A stretch of DNA of 64,000 nt. Origin: Spirodela intermedia (taxonomy: Eukaryota; Streptophyta; Magnoliopsida; Alismatales; Araceae). Under the pieces are notes generated by a model, which was given only the letters and a program-made list of their open reading frames with translations, did not search any database and was not told the DNA's origin. The DNA is taken from positions 775,001 through 839,000 of the forward strand of contig LR746268.1 of NCBI GenBank assembly GCA_902729315.2. Reading direction: 5' to 3'. Made by a program: the position numbers and the translations under genes. Shown piece after piece: positions 39,191-52,251 of the stretch (positions within the stretch are counted from its first letter, which is position 1; every line of letters begins with the position of its first letter).

Positions 39191-40340
39191 CACGCGTACG
39201 CTTCGCCCCCATACGTACGCATCTGTGATGCGTAAGAGCACGTGCGAGAGGGATACCCCATCTACCCGACTTTTTGTAAAATACCCCTCATTAAATTTCT
39301 ATATTTAGTCCTCCACAACACTTTATGTCACATGTGCTCTAAATTCCGCAGCCACCAGTGGAAAGCGTCACTATGATGATATAAAAGTACTAAAAAATCC
39401 TAAAACCCTTAAAAAAAAACTAAATGAAATCTGACGACTTTGAGGAGGATGAAGGCAAGACTTGTTCAGGCCCTCAATCCATCAGTGCTGCACATGAGTA
39501 CATTGCCCTTAATATAATAAATAATCCTATTATTTGAAATATTTTCCTCATATTACTTAATCTATTGGAGATCCAGATGAAGCCATTGGGAAGTGGGCTA
39601 AGGCCTGGGCTCAAATTGCAAGGGTTGGGCTGGGCTCACCTCCATGCATGTCCTTATTAGGATGGGCCAAGTTTCAACTCCATTTTTACTTTTTTTGGCC
39701 CAATTCCATAAAGCCCATAAAAGGTTCAAATAATTTTCTGAGATTGAAAAGATAGTGAAATAAATTTGGCCTATTCATGTAGGAACAGTTGACACATGCT
39801 AAAGACCACCACACATGTAGGAATGTGCTGCAGGTGCCCTGGCACAACATAGAATGAATGGAGGAGTGTCATGTGCATGGAGGCATGCAACGGTATGACA
39901 AAGCATACATGAGCAACAGAGGCTTGCACACAAGCCCATGCGACTTGAGTGGTTGATGTTACAAGGTCAGGGCAAGGTGCATAGAAAGTGTATGTAAACC
40001 TTGCCAAGATAAAGCACATGTGCCAACATGCAGTGGCACGATGTGTGCAGAGCACTCATGGCTTGTATGCATGGCAAAAGCAGATGACTCCGTCAGCAAG
40101 GGAAGAGGTCAAGAGAGCATACTATGAACCTTGGAGATCATTGGCACAATGTGACATGACAATCCAAATTATGGTTAAGTGACACGTCTCATGTTCATTG
40201 TTGTCTAAACATTTTAATCAAGGGTCATGAAGCATTAACCCTAAAGAGGTAATATGAGAAAAAAACATGGATGAGGCTTACAATCTCATTATGTATGCAC
40301 AAACGTGTTTATCTCTATATCAACTTTCTAAGCATTTGTG
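39190..40340. other. Intergenic repeat DNA with GGCC and CATG words
   Basis: Positions 39,590-39,720 carry GGGCTGGGCTC/GGCCCAA words of the GGCC motif family. Positions 39,780-40,170 are rich in CACATG, GCATGC and GGCACAA words and resemble, in composition, the region at 3,780-4,330. Low-complexity open frames occur on both strands; none is credible. Confidence 0.4.
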
Positions 40341-42093
40341 AAAAGTAATAGACTCTCTAAACACTCAAATTTTTCACAAGGTTCCATAAGGGTAAAGGTT
40401 AATTACTGTCACCTAAGACAACCAAGGCCAATACACAATGGAGCAAACAAAATAATTTATATTATGTTCTTGGGTGGCTCATTTGAGATACTTGGGTCTA
40501 TGATCTTGGAGTGGCACATTAAAATCAATGGGTCTATGATCTTGGAACAACACCACAATGCATTTGAGAGAGAGAGATATATATATAGAGAGAGGGAGAG
40601 GGAGAAAGAGAATTTGTACTCAGCAAACATAAACCTTCTTAGGTCATTTCACACATGTCAGCACTTGTACAGAATATTATCTCTTTGAACTCAATTAAGG
40701 GTTTCTCTTCGTTCTTTTTTGCTATTTATCCTTCCATCACACAAGTCAATCTTGTACGTGCAGCTCTTTTATGTTGGGTACACGTTCAAGCCCTTATCAA
40801 TGCAATATAGTATTAGAGTAAGTGTGTTTGTTCCTTACTCCCTTTTTTGATTGATGTGTTGTGTTTTTACATTCATGCAAGACATAAAATGATACTCCCC
40901 TTTTGTTTATGTCATATTGATTGACTGTGTTACAAAGAAAATTTTTTAATGCTATTAACATCACGAACATTTCATATTTATTTTAATGGATTTTAATCTT
41001 CAAAGATTTAATTATTGTCGTGCATGTAGTGTTCTTGTGTCATTCTTGATACATCATTCTATCATTTATATGAAAATGATATTAAAAATATTCTTATTTC
41101 ATCTTTTTAGTTTGACATCATAATTAATAGATCTTCTTTGAGTAAACCCCTTGCATATAATCTATTAAGTCCTTATTTTCTACATCATTCAAGAAATTCG
41201 TGTTTAATGCTTGTCTCTCAACAACTCACTAGAGAAATATATGCTTCATAGAATTTGGCTATGATTGTCAGTCTTTTGGTGAAAGATAAAATTAAATGTA
41301 TTGAAAAATTGGTCCCTAAATCAAAAAATAAAAATCCCAACTTATTATGCACATAGAATAGAAACAAAAATATGATGCTTTCTTGGCTATTAAATTCTAT
41401 TCTTTGTGAAATATCAGTTAGCATTATTTATTCATATTTAACAAATAAGATTAAAAAGTATCTTCTAGATTGGTGTCAACAAAATAATTAGCCTAGAATA
41501 TTTCAATTGTGGGGTGATTTGATGAATTTACCTCAAGATCAAGATTCTGTTTGGTATATTTTAAAAAAATAAAGATAATTTATGAAGAATAAAATAACTA
41601 TTCATTGGTATGTTATTGTGGAGTAAAAGACTAAGAGAGTGTCATGACATTCTTGATGAAGTTAAATGAATTATTTCTCCAATTCAAGCACAAATTCTAC
41701 TTCTTGATCCAATTCCACCTATTAATATAGTATTGTTACTTGTTTCTCAAAAAGAATGTCAATCACAAGTTAATGTTCCACAATAGATTGAAACACTTAT
41801 CACTATGACATTTTCGACTAAGATGGTGGGCCCAGAGACTTACACTAACTTTAAATAAAATCACAGACACAAAATGAACCATATTGCACTCATCATAATT
41901 TCAAAAGACATTATGGACAGATTATAAATTACATGACTATTCAATAAGTTTTAAATTGAGGTGAAAATTATCATGAAACTAATGTTAATCAAATCTCATC
42001 AATTTATGACCCCAGTCATCATCAAGATATTGGTGATATTGAGAATTTTCTTAAAATTTTAAATTTAGTATATTTGGGTTCATCTCCAACAAT
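40340..42093 (+). mobile_element. Ty1-copia element A, 5' part (LTR end, PBS, gag)
   Basis: A degenerate initiator-Met-tRNA primer-binding site (TAGTATTAGAGTA, 40,808-40,820; consensus TGGTATCAGAGC) marks the end of the 5' LTR, whose outer edge is uncertain. A broken gag follows: 'SWLLNSILCEISVSIIYS' near 41,380-41,430, 'FQLWGDLMNLPQDQDSVW' near 41,500, 'QILLLDPIPPINIVLLLV' near 41,690 and a degenerate zinc-knuckle region near 41,880. Stops and frameshifts are frequent. Gag is interrupted at about 42,093 by copia element B; pol of A resumes at about 49,300 beyond B and R3. Confidence 0.65.
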
Positions 42094-45000
42094 TGTCGAT
42101 CATGCACCATATATCTTTTGTTTGGTCATTCTCCATTATGGTGGCAAAGAGAAAATGGGGAGAGAAAGAAGATGACAGCCTAAGTCCTAAAATTTTCTTC
42201 TCAACAAACACTTATGTTAGGACTACTATTTAGACTAGCCCATTCTGAACTGATTTAGGTCAGTTCATAATTGTACTAAGGAAAGCAGTAAAATAAGAGA
42301 AAAAATAAAAAACTATTAAATCATATTCCTAAAAATTAGTGAATGTATGTTGTTCTCATCTTAAACACAAGGTGGTCAAAGATGTTCTAAAAACCTGTAG
42401 TAAATACATTTATAGTTTTATCACTTGTATACACATATAGAGTATTAATCAATATATTTTCTAATTTTTCTTTGATGAAATGTTGATCTTTAACTCTATC
42501 ATATTGAGTTGGATTATGTGTAATGCTAATAGCTAGTTTATTGTCATAGTATAATTTTATCAATTCATCTCTCTGAATTTTGAGTCTTTTGAGATAATAT
42601 TCACCTATAATCTCTCAAATACGTTGTGCCATAGCACAAAGCTCTATTTCTCTACTTAGACTTTGTCACCACACTTTGTTTCTTGCTTCTTTATATAATA
42701 AAATCTCTACCAAAAAAATGTGCAATACTTATAAGTTTATATCTTATCTACAACATATCATGTATCAGCAACATCAAATAAAATTCAAGTATCAATACAA
42801 GTTTTATTCGATTAATATTGTTTTTTTCAGTGTCTAATTAAGGTAATGTGATACTCAATATACTGCATGTAAGTGTATTAGTTTTGCATTATGCATAAAT
42901 TGACTTACCATACTTGTATGAAATAAGTAAATAAACTTTCCTATTAATCTCTCGATCTATGACTATATCTTCTTCAATTACAGCAAGCTTAAGGCAGATA
43001 TATTAGAGAATTACACATTGTTTTATTAGTTTTTGGTAGTAAACTCATGATATATTTTTGTTAAGAAATAAATATACCATTATTTGAGTAAGCAACTTAA
43101 ATCCCAAGAAATTATTTTAGCCTTCCCAAGATTTTTATTTTAAACTCTTTGGCTAAACATTTACTGAAATATTTGTTTTCTTTGTCATTGACTCTAATCA
43201 CAATTACATCATCAACATATACTATGAAGGTTATAATTTCACTTGGAAAATAATGTTTAATAAATAAAATGCGATTAGCTTGACTTTTCTTTTTGTTCTA
43301 CATTGATATTGACTTTCATAAATCTACCAAGTCAAGTTTGTGGGTATTGTTTCATATCATAAAATTTCTTCATCAATTTACACATCATATTTATAATCAA
43401 ATTCTCCTCATATCTCAGAGGAACTTCAATATAAATTTCTTCTTCTAGCTCTCATTATAAAGAATATACTTTGAACATTAATTTTTCAAAGATCTTAATG
43501 AAAATTAGACACAATGACAATAAGATCCTAATGATATTCATTTTTATTGGAGTAAAAGTTTCAAGATAATTCACCCAATAAGTTATGTATGCCCTTAAGT
43601 GATCAATCAAGTCTTGTATTTTTCTATTGATCTATCTGCTCGACATTTTATAGTGTAAATTCATTTACAAATTAAAATTTTCTTTCTTATTGATAGTCTC
43701 AAAAACTAAGTATTATTTTCTCCTAACACCTCAGTATTCATAGCTTATTTTATATTTTTTTGTAAATAATGCTTTAAGAATTAGTGGTTGGAATGATGTT
43801 AGAGTTGAATCTAGAGATGTAGTTTGTGAAGGTGATAAATGACAATAGGACAAGAAGAGTGTAATAGAATACTTTTTGAACATGTTCTAACACTTTTTAT
43901 AAGAGTGATGTATTATTCGTCAAGTGAATTGTGGTGAGTAGTGTCCCAACTATATTATCTCAATGGAACTCTTGAGTGTAGATTCTAAGGCATATATTTT
44001 TTTCTTGAATATATTTTTAAAAATATTTCTTTTTTAGGTTCCTCATGAGATATGGATTCATAAATAGGTCAAGGAATAAATTATAATATATTCTTGTGAC
44101 CAATATGGGGTAAGAACCAAGAAACTTGCTTATTGACGTTTTTAATCTTGAATTGCATTTTTATCATAAAGCGTAGTACATTATGCTTATTTCTCATGGA
44201 AATTAACATCTTGTGAAATGAAATTTTTTACAAGTATAATAGCTGGTACTATTTTTGGGTTTGAATATGAACAAAAACTATACATCTAAATATTTTCAGT
44301 GGGAGATTTATTTTTAATAAAATATAGTATAAAAGGATGATAATATTTCTATTGTAATTTTAAAATTTTAGGGTTTAAATTGTATGTTACTTATTGCTAA
44401 TTTATTTTTAAGTAAATAAACCCAAGACATCTTAGTACAATCATCAATAAAGTTAATAAACCATCAAGCTCCACTAATATTAGGTATGAGAGTGGGGCGA
44501 CAAACATTACTATGGATGTGAAAAAAGTTATCAATTATTTCAGATTACTTTCAAAAAATTAGGACCATCTATGTTAAACAAATTCATGTACATCACACTT
44601 AAATGTTGTTACATTAAGTTGTGAAACAAGCATGGATATAGAGTTTTATAATTGTGAAAGATGACTGCCTTAAAATTTAATGATAATGACAATTTTTTGT
44701 CAAAGTTGACAAGCTTTCTTTGAGCAAATTTTTCTTTACCTCAGCTACATTTTTTAATTATTAGTTGAAAGTATTAAATTTACCCTATTTTTGGAGCATG
44801 TCTAATCATACTCTTAGACGTCTTGTCAAAACATAGGCATGTTAAGATCAAATGAGATAGTACTTAATTCTAATTTGATGTTTTCACTTAAATGAAATTA
44901 ATGATCAATATAAGAACCTTAATAACATTCTTTAAAATAGTAAAAGGTGGAATGAACATTTAGTATTCTAGCAATTGTGACTAATTAGCACACAACTACA

Positions 45001-46616
45001 GAAATTTTACTACTAATCAGACAAGAAGAATAAGTGGCAAATAAGTGTTAGTAGTGGGTCATATGCTTGGTGGCTCTAGAATCGGCAATTCATAATGAAG
45101 AATTACTATATTTTTATGCACTTAATCAAATAAAATTATGAAAAAAAATTGAACAAGCTGGAGAGAATGAGGCTAGTGATTTTTACACTTTTAAGCTCTC
45201 TTCTACAGTAGGTTGTCCTTAGTCCCAAGTACTTGTTTGCCCTTTATGTGCAATAATAATCTGGACTTGACCACCACGTCTAAGTTGTCTCTTATTTGTT
45301 CTTCATTTTTCATGATTCAGTTAACATATGTCTACTCTAAGCCCTAGTTTCTTATGATATATGTATCATAAGGTATCTCTATAATTACAAATGTTTTTTC
45401 TGGTTCAAAAAAATTAATCCCTAATTTTAGGGGTACTAAAAATTAGAATCTTGTCCCTTCTAGCTACAAATGTCATGTTATCCACATCCTAAGAGTCAAG
45501 AAATAGACATTAAGTTTCATCTCCCCTCATTAAGAAGGTCACCTCATTTAAAGGAGGCAATCTTTCTGTATCAAGAACTTAAATTCTAACATGATTATCT
45601 TCATGATTCAACTCTACTAGATACTAAAAGTTTATATTTCCTTATATTTTCTCTTTATATAATGTTGCAGCAATTATATCTCTATATTGAAAAATTCTAA
45701 ATCAATTGAATTCTTGTCATAATATTTTTTTAATTTATTTGTATATCTAATTACTGATTTGACTCATTGTTTTATTGTCATCATCCCTTGCTAATGAGTA
45801 ATTCTAATATAATTTTTAAGTTCTATCAGTTTCAAGAATTATGGTAGTCAACCACAACATGATTTTTGAATGCCTTTCATTCTAAGTTTCAAATTTATGT
45901 TCTCTAGGTTTAGGTCTTGAATTTAGAAGATGATCAAATAGTTATCCCCATATAAGAACAATTCTAATATGTTGAGACCATCAAAAATAATTTTGACCAT
46001 CCATGTGACCTAATTGGGATATAAAAAGTATGTTTCTATAACTATAATTTTGATCAACCCCTATGACTCAAGACTATATTGAAAATGAAATTTTCTTAGA
46101 CAGTTTAATTGTTGGATATAGCTAAGCTCAAATATAAAGAGTAGATTAGTTGATATGAACAAATCTTCATTACATAATAACTGAACAAGCTGTAACAAGA
46201 TAAAGATACTGAAAATGAATTAAATATTCTTGTCCCAAAAGCAATAACACTTGTTTCTTGCATAAATAATACAAAATCAACACAAGAATCAATAACTCAT
46301 GCCAAACAACTTACTAACATTTTCTTCTTGAAACTAGAAAGCAATTGCTGCTCTATAGAGATCAATGACAATGAAGAAAGATAAATAAATCAGTTAATTT
46401 GGATATCAGACTTGATGCTCCAATACTATGTCAATCAATGGAGAGATCTCCTCTTAGTGTCCAACCATGCATTCTTTCTATTTCATTCTATCATCTTCTA
46501 CACAAGTGGTAGAGAAAGTAAGGAGAGCAAGCAGTAAGCTAAAGCCCTAAAACTCAATTCTCAATAAACAATCTTATATTACGAATGATATTTATACCAG
46601 CCCACCAACATAAACA
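42094..46616 (-). mobile_element. Ty1-copia element B, near full length, degenerate, minus strand
   Basis: Candidate LTRs of about 185 bp lie at 42,094-42,275 and 46,429-46,616; both start TGTC.ATCA and share an 'AGYCYTAAAA..TTCTCAAYAAAC' block, but they are clearly diverged. A minus-strand primer-binding site adjoins the right LTR (about 46,414-46,428). Going right to left: integrase 'SDVCRPTLIPNISGAWWF' and 'FIDDCTKMSWVY' (44,400-44,540); RT 'NYLETFTPI' and 'LEEEIYIEVPLRYEENL' (43,350-43,570) and the YVDD catalytic motif (43,208-43,219); RNase H 'LYYDNKLAISITHNPTQYD' and 'HFIKEKLENILI' (42,430-42,550). Multiple stops in every domain show it is dead. It lies inside element A in opposite orientation. 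Confidence 0.75.
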
Positions 46617-46618
46617 AC

Positions 46619-47071
46619 ACAGAGAGAGAGAGAGACGAACGCATCCAAGTAGGGGGATATGTGGAATTCGATGCACAGTGGACATCAGCACTGTGTGCTC
46701 TCTCTCTCACTCTCTCTCACTCTCTCTCACTCTCTCTCCCTCTCTCTCCCTCTCTCCTCTCTCTCCTCTTTCTCTGTCTAATGTACCTATGACCGTCCTC
46801 TTTTTGTTAGAGAGAGAGAGAGAGAGAGAATTATTCATCTTCCATGAATCGAATACTTGGCCTTATTCTTCAAAGTACCCACTTTTCTCAAAAGCCAATA
46901 CTTGTTAAGACTCCACCGGTTGTATGTACGAGAGAGAGGGAGACAGACAGAGGTAGAGACAGAAAGAGACAAACAGACTGACAGACATAGAGATAGATCG
47001 ATAAATAGATAGATAGAGAGCAAGAGAGAGACAAACATAGAGATGGATAGATAGATCTATAGATAGATAGC

Positions 47072-47103
<32 letters not shown>

Positions 47104-47895
47104 AATAAAGATACATACATAGATAGATAGAGAGAGAGAGAGAGAAAAGAGAGAGATAGAGGTCATCCCTAAGATTCATCCCCTATTAACGAGGATTGCT
47201 TGCGGGCACACAATAGGAGCTGGGTTTTAAGGAGGGCCTCCGTGAAGATACGTAAGAGGGGAAGGCAGTCGCCTTCGATCTCTCTCTCTCTCTCTCTCCC
47301 CCTCACTCACTCACTCACTCACCTCACTCTCACTCTTCTCTCTCTCTTCTCTCCCACCCAACGAAGGAGGTGGGCCAGAGAGAGAACGCCATCGTTGCAT
47401 GTGGAGTAGGATTGGGGCATGGTCGGCACGCGCGACGTTGGAGGCAACTACCACCGACTTGCAGCCCGCCAACCCCAGAGACAGCCGGAGGAGGCGAAGG
47501 ACGGGATTAAGGGAGAAGACCCCCTCACCATCAGCCGCACGTGTGCTCCCCCCGTGTCTGACTTAGAGGTCAGTAGGTGAAGCCATCCGTCTCTCGAACC
47601 ACACGTCCCAATAACCCATTTCCATTCTTGGTCAAATGATCTCCGAATTCTCTCTCATTTGACCTGTGAACAGTATGTCATTTCCGGGGGCAAAACCTCC
47701 AAAGAAGACGCCGTTTTTGGCAGTCAAAGAAAAGGCTAAACCAAGGGATATCCTCTGAATTTATTAGGTATTTCTGCTGTTGCGGATTTATATGCATCAC
47801 TAAAAGGATAGAGAGAGAGAGAGAGAGAGAGGGAGAAGGTGGAAAGAGAGAAAGAGAGAGAGAGGGAGAGAGAGAGAGAGAGGGAAAGGGAGAGG

Positions 47896-47952
<57 letters not shown>

Positions 47953-48053
47953 AGGGAGAGGGAGAGAGAGAGAGAGAGAGAGAGAGGGAAAGGAGAGGGA
48001 GAGAGAGAGAAGAGAGAGAAGAGAGAGAGAGAGAGGGAAAGGAGAGGGAGAGG

Positions 48054-48091
<38 letters not shown>

Positions 48092-48399
48092 AAGGAGAGA
48101 GAGAGAGAGGGAGAGGGAGAGGGAGAGGAGAGGAGAGGAGAGAGGGAGAGGGAGAGGGAGAGGGAGAGGAAAGAGGGAGAGAGACAAAGAGAGAGAGAGA
48201 GGGAGAGGGAGAGAGAGAGAGAGAGAGAGAAGAGAGAGAAGAGAGAGAAGAGAGAGAAGAGAGAGAGAGAAGAGAGAGAAGAGAGAGAAGAGAGAGAAGA
48301 GAGAGAAGAGAGAGAGAGAAGAGAGAGAAGAGAGAGAGAAAAGAGAGAGAGAGAAGAGAGAGAGAGAGAAGAGAGAGAAGAGAGAGAGAGAGAGAGAAA

Positions 48400-48431
<32 letters not shown>

Positions 48432-49300
48432 CAAGGAAGAGAGAGAGAGAGAGAGAAGAGAGAGGAGAGAGAGAGAGAGAGAGAGAGAAGGAAGAGAGAG
48501 AGAGAGAGAGATCATACCAAAAGTAAGCCTTGGCATTGGATAAACCGTGGAGAAGAACACAGGATGTCAGTACCCATGGGCATTCTTGTCAGCTAGACAG
48601 CCCTTCGACAATGCCTCAGCTTCGTTGCCCCTTCGACCTTGGATCTCCATGAAATCTATTCAGAGATGAATTAAATGCTAGAAAACGCGTGTAGATGGCC
48701 ATCGACAAGCGTAGAATATCATAACGCGCTGGGGTTAGAAGACACACCGATAATAGTAAGCTTTCAACATCTCTCTCTATCTATCTATTTCTCTCTCCCA
48801 ATCATTCGATAAATCAATGACCAAAACGTACAACGTTTCGTCTGCTCTTTCACGCCCACTTGAGGAGAACTCGGTCTCAGATGCCATCTCTGTTTGCCCA
48901 TACCTTATGTTTTCTATGATTTGCTACCAATGACGAGATTATAAGTTATCAGGAAGATAGAGAAACCCAATTTAGTGAAGGGAATTGAAGAGATGCTTGA
49001 AAGGAAGAGAAAACGACACTCTCACGACCCTCTGTAATCCCTCTTTTCCACTCTCCTCCTGACGTTTCTTACCATCCACGAGAGAGAGAGAGAGAACAAG
49101 GTCGAACAGACAACGACGTCAAGGCTGAGACGGACAGGGCTGCTCAGATGACAAGCATCCGCATGGGGACTGCTCAGCCAGGCGCTTCAGATACAACTCT
49201 CTGGCGCTATTCTGCAAGAGTGAGAAAAGAAGAACGAGTAGCCATCAGCAGTGGTCCGGGAAAAATATATATATGGAGCGAGAGAGAGAGAGAGAGAGAG
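46619..49300. repeat. Modular GA-linked repeat, copy R3 (duplicate of R1)
   Basis: Direct-orientation copy of 31,240-33,790, about 15.4 kb away. The left part (46,619-47,345) aligns with R1 at roughly 85-90% by eye with indels. The right part (47,347-49,300) is nearly identical: I saw about five small differences in the first 450 bp, one long expansion inside the (GA)n tract (47,810-48,509), and none in the last 780 bp. The copy starts and ends inside (GA)n runs (46,620 and 49,279-49,300). No coding content; the large Ser/Leu or Arg/Glu open frames are repeat artefacts. Confidence 0.92.
47810..48509. repeat. Expanded (GA)n tract of R3
   Basis: About 700 bp of GA repeats with GGGAGA and AAGAGA variants. 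It is nearly 200 bp longer than the allelic-like tract in R1, with the excess between about 47,895 and 48,215. Confidence 0.95.
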
Positions 49301-51356
49301 AACTAGATCTTTTCAAGTACGTCAATTCGGTTCATCGCAACATTAAGAAAAATAGTGAAAAAAAGGAAAAATTCTATATGAAAAAATTAGAAAACGACTA
49401 AATCATTTACTTCTGAATTCCATTGTCATCTTGTAAACAAGAATGTCATAAGGCATTCAATTCTCAATTTCATTGGACCCTCAATATTTACAACTATTGG
49501 ATAATTGATTCTTAAGTATCAAGACATATATATTAAAATGTAAATGTATTTATTTTTCTACTCCTAATTTAAAATTCATGAATGGCATTATCTAATAATA
49601 CACACATCTTAATTAATTTACATGGTGATATATGATTTAATTCAAATTTCTTCTAAAAGATGTGTTATTTATCCCTAAATTTAAATTCAATTATAATCAG
49701 TTATTGACTTGATAGCTGATTATTATATTTGACTTCAATTTTTTTGACCATTTTATGATTTAAGATCTCTCTCGCAAAATAAGGATTGGCAAGAGTAAAA
49801 GAATGAATGACCTCTACATTTTGATGTTTATAGATCCCACATTCTTGATGATTATATAACATTTCAGATTTATGTCAATAGTGCAATAATTCAATTTTGG
49901 CACAATTGATAAGAGTTTGACATGATAAAAATTTAGTTATCTTTTACTAATGATCTTAAAAAAAAGTATTATTGTATCTACCCCTTAGATAAACATAGGC
50001 ATTTATCTTGTGTATGTCACAATAATATTTCTAAACATCTATTTGATTTAATGTACTGTGATATATGAGGATCATTTCATACTAAAAATTATTCCTATAA
50101 TAAATAATTCCTTACTCGTGGATCATCATAGCATAAATCTGATGTCACCTCTATCACTCTCATATCTATTGATATAAATCAGAATGAATTTTCTCAAAAA
50201 CATATTCTCATGTTCCAAAGTCTATTTACATTTGTAGCTAAAAACTATTAACATATGGAAAAATTTGATATTAATAATACATTTCTTCTTGGTGACTTAT
50301 TTTAACAAATTTATATGGATACACAATTTAGCCTTTTTTATCAAGGGAAAACCATCCATAAATAGGAAAATTTATTTGCAAGCTTCATAAATCTATATAT
50401 GGACTTTTTCAAGCCTCTAGATAATGGTATTTTAAGTTATCATTTTCATTCCTTTGGTATGCATTTTCTTACATGCTTAGTTTAAACTCAAAGATCTTAA
50501 CTCTTTAAGATATTTCTTAGGCTTAGAGATTACCTATTTCATACTATAGATTATATTATCTCAACTACATTACACTTCACAACTAATAGAAAACACGATA
50601 CCTTTTTAATATGGACCTATTATAGTTTCTATAAATCTTTGAACACCATTCAACACTACAATAGAGCAATTAGTGGAAGATCTGTCCTAATTTCACTAGC
50701 TCATTAGTTGTTTTTCATACTTGATATTTTCATGTCTTGACATCACATTTGTAATACACAAATTAAGTCAATTTATAGCTCAACTACATCTTCCACACTT
50801 ACATGTAGCACATCACCTCGTTTGTTAATTGAAAGTCACACCTAGTCAAAGGTTAGTTGTTATTTTATAGATCATCTTCTTTACTAATTCAGCCCTTCTC
50901 TGATGAAGATTGGACCACTTGTCCAAATTCTCCAAATCAGTTGCTGAGTTTTGTATTTTTTCACATTGATTCTCTTATTTTGTGGAAGTCAAAGAAATAA
51001 TTGGCTATATCTTGCTCATCAGTTAAAGCCAAGTATCATGCATTAACTATTAAAACTATTAAGATTATTTGGATACAATAGTTAACGTATGAATTTTATA
51101 TTAAAATGCCTCTTCTAACCCTTTATTATATGGCATTCAAGTTGTTATTCATGTTGCGTTAGATCTCATGTTTCATGAATGCAGAAAGCACATTCAGATT
51201 GAATGTAACTTCATACGTACAAAGTTAGTAAGCGGCATCATCAAACTTATGCAATTCGTTAGGATTGTCAATTAGCAAACACTTCATTCTCGTTTATCAT
51301 TTTTATGCTCCAAGATGGCTGTTAAATACATCTACAGGTCATCTTGAAGGGGGAGT
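49301..51356 (+). mobile_element. Ty1-copia element A, 3' part (pol remnant, RNase H, PPT)
   Basis: Continuation of element A on the plus strand. Pre-integrase motifs 'NNISKHLFDLMYCDI' lie near 50,020, RT motif 'NNTFLLGDL' near 50,270 and the 'LYGLKQ'-like 'IYGLFQ' near 50,390, then RNase H 'WKSKK' near 50,984 and 'CNFIRTKL' near 51,205. A polypurine tract GAAGGGGGAGT lies at 51,346-51,356. Integrase core DDE motifs are absent between 50,140 and 50,250, implying an internal deletion. Nothing resembling a complete 3' LTR follows before the acylphosphatase gene. Confidence 0.65.
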
Positions 51357-51678
51357 CTTAAGTACTTCCAGTGGTATAAGTCCACACTTGTCAATTGGTA
51401 TAGAATACTTTTGTCTTTGCGATACGAAATGGAGGGCTTCTTAGTTATTTATTATTGTTTCTCTCTCTATCACTCAAGTTCGCCCTCATGCCGGGTGCGC
51501 AAGTCTTTCACCGTCTCAAAGGGTCCTCAAGAAGTTCGGGGATGCACACGCAGTTCTGAGCCTTCCCTTTACATCAACGACCGGAGAGAACAAGAGATAC
51601 ACACAGATCACCAGCAGCAAGCAGAGCAGTACGATTTCAAGGAGTGATACAAAAACAGATGGAGCTGCCGTTCTTTCT
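51357..51678. other. Junction between copia A and acylphosphatase 3' end
   Basis: The first part may be a truncated 3' LTR of copia A. The part from about 51,480 should contain the 3' UTR of the minus-strand acylphosphatase gene. No other gene is seen. Confidence 0.4.
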
Positions 51679-52251
51679 TCAGGCGGTGGGCCGGCAGTGG
51701 AAGCCCTCGCCGGCGGCGGTTTCTTCGCCGGCGGCGGCGGCGGTCTTGTGGAGGGCGGTGACGACGGCGGCGGGGGGGCCGACCCGGCAGCGGCGGTCCA
51801 CCATCTCCTGGACCTTCGCGGGCTCGCCGGAGAAGACGGCCTCCACCGAGCCGTCACGCCGATTGCGAACCCACCCGTTGAGACCGAGCTCTCGCGCGTT
51901 CTGCACCGTCCAGTTCCTGAAGAACACCCCCTGTACCCTCCCCTTGATCACCACCTTCACCTGCCCACCACAAGAGAGAGAATGAGAGAGAGGAAGGGGG
52001 GATTTCAGCCGGAGAGAGGGAGAGACAGAGAGAGAGAAACAACAAGTGGGCCGGCGAGAGAGATAGAGAGAGAATACGGTGATGGATTAGAGAGAGGATG
52101 GCAGCGGTCGCTTGATCCCCACCTGCCCAGAAAGAGAGAGAGAGAGAGAGAGGGGAGGTTAGAGAGTGGATGGCGATGGTCGGTTGCTTACTGTATTGGA
52201 AGGGGTCGTCGGCGGAGGGGTAGCAGAGGCCATGGAGAAGATCGCGTTCAT
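51679..52251 (-). CDS. Acylphosphatase (EC 3.6.1.7)
   Basis: Two minus-strand exons, 52251-52192 and 51960-51679, encode 113 residues. The enzyme hydrolyses acyl-phosphates such as 1,3-bisphosphoglycerate. The signature 'GRVQGVFFR' supplies the catalytic Arg35 and 'GWVRN' supplies Asn53; their spacing of 18 residues equals that of the classical enzymes (Arg23, Asn41). Second signature: 'GWVRNRRDGSVEAVFSG'. The N-terminal 20 residues (MNAIFSMASATPPPTTPSNT) are a short Ser/Thr/Pro extension; Met7 is an alternative start that would match plant homologues beginning MAS. An in-frame stop lies upstream of the first ATG. The C-terminus is Ala/Gly-rich in place of the usual short loop and slightly long. 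The small intron carries (GA)n sequence on the plus strand. Confidence 0.9.
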
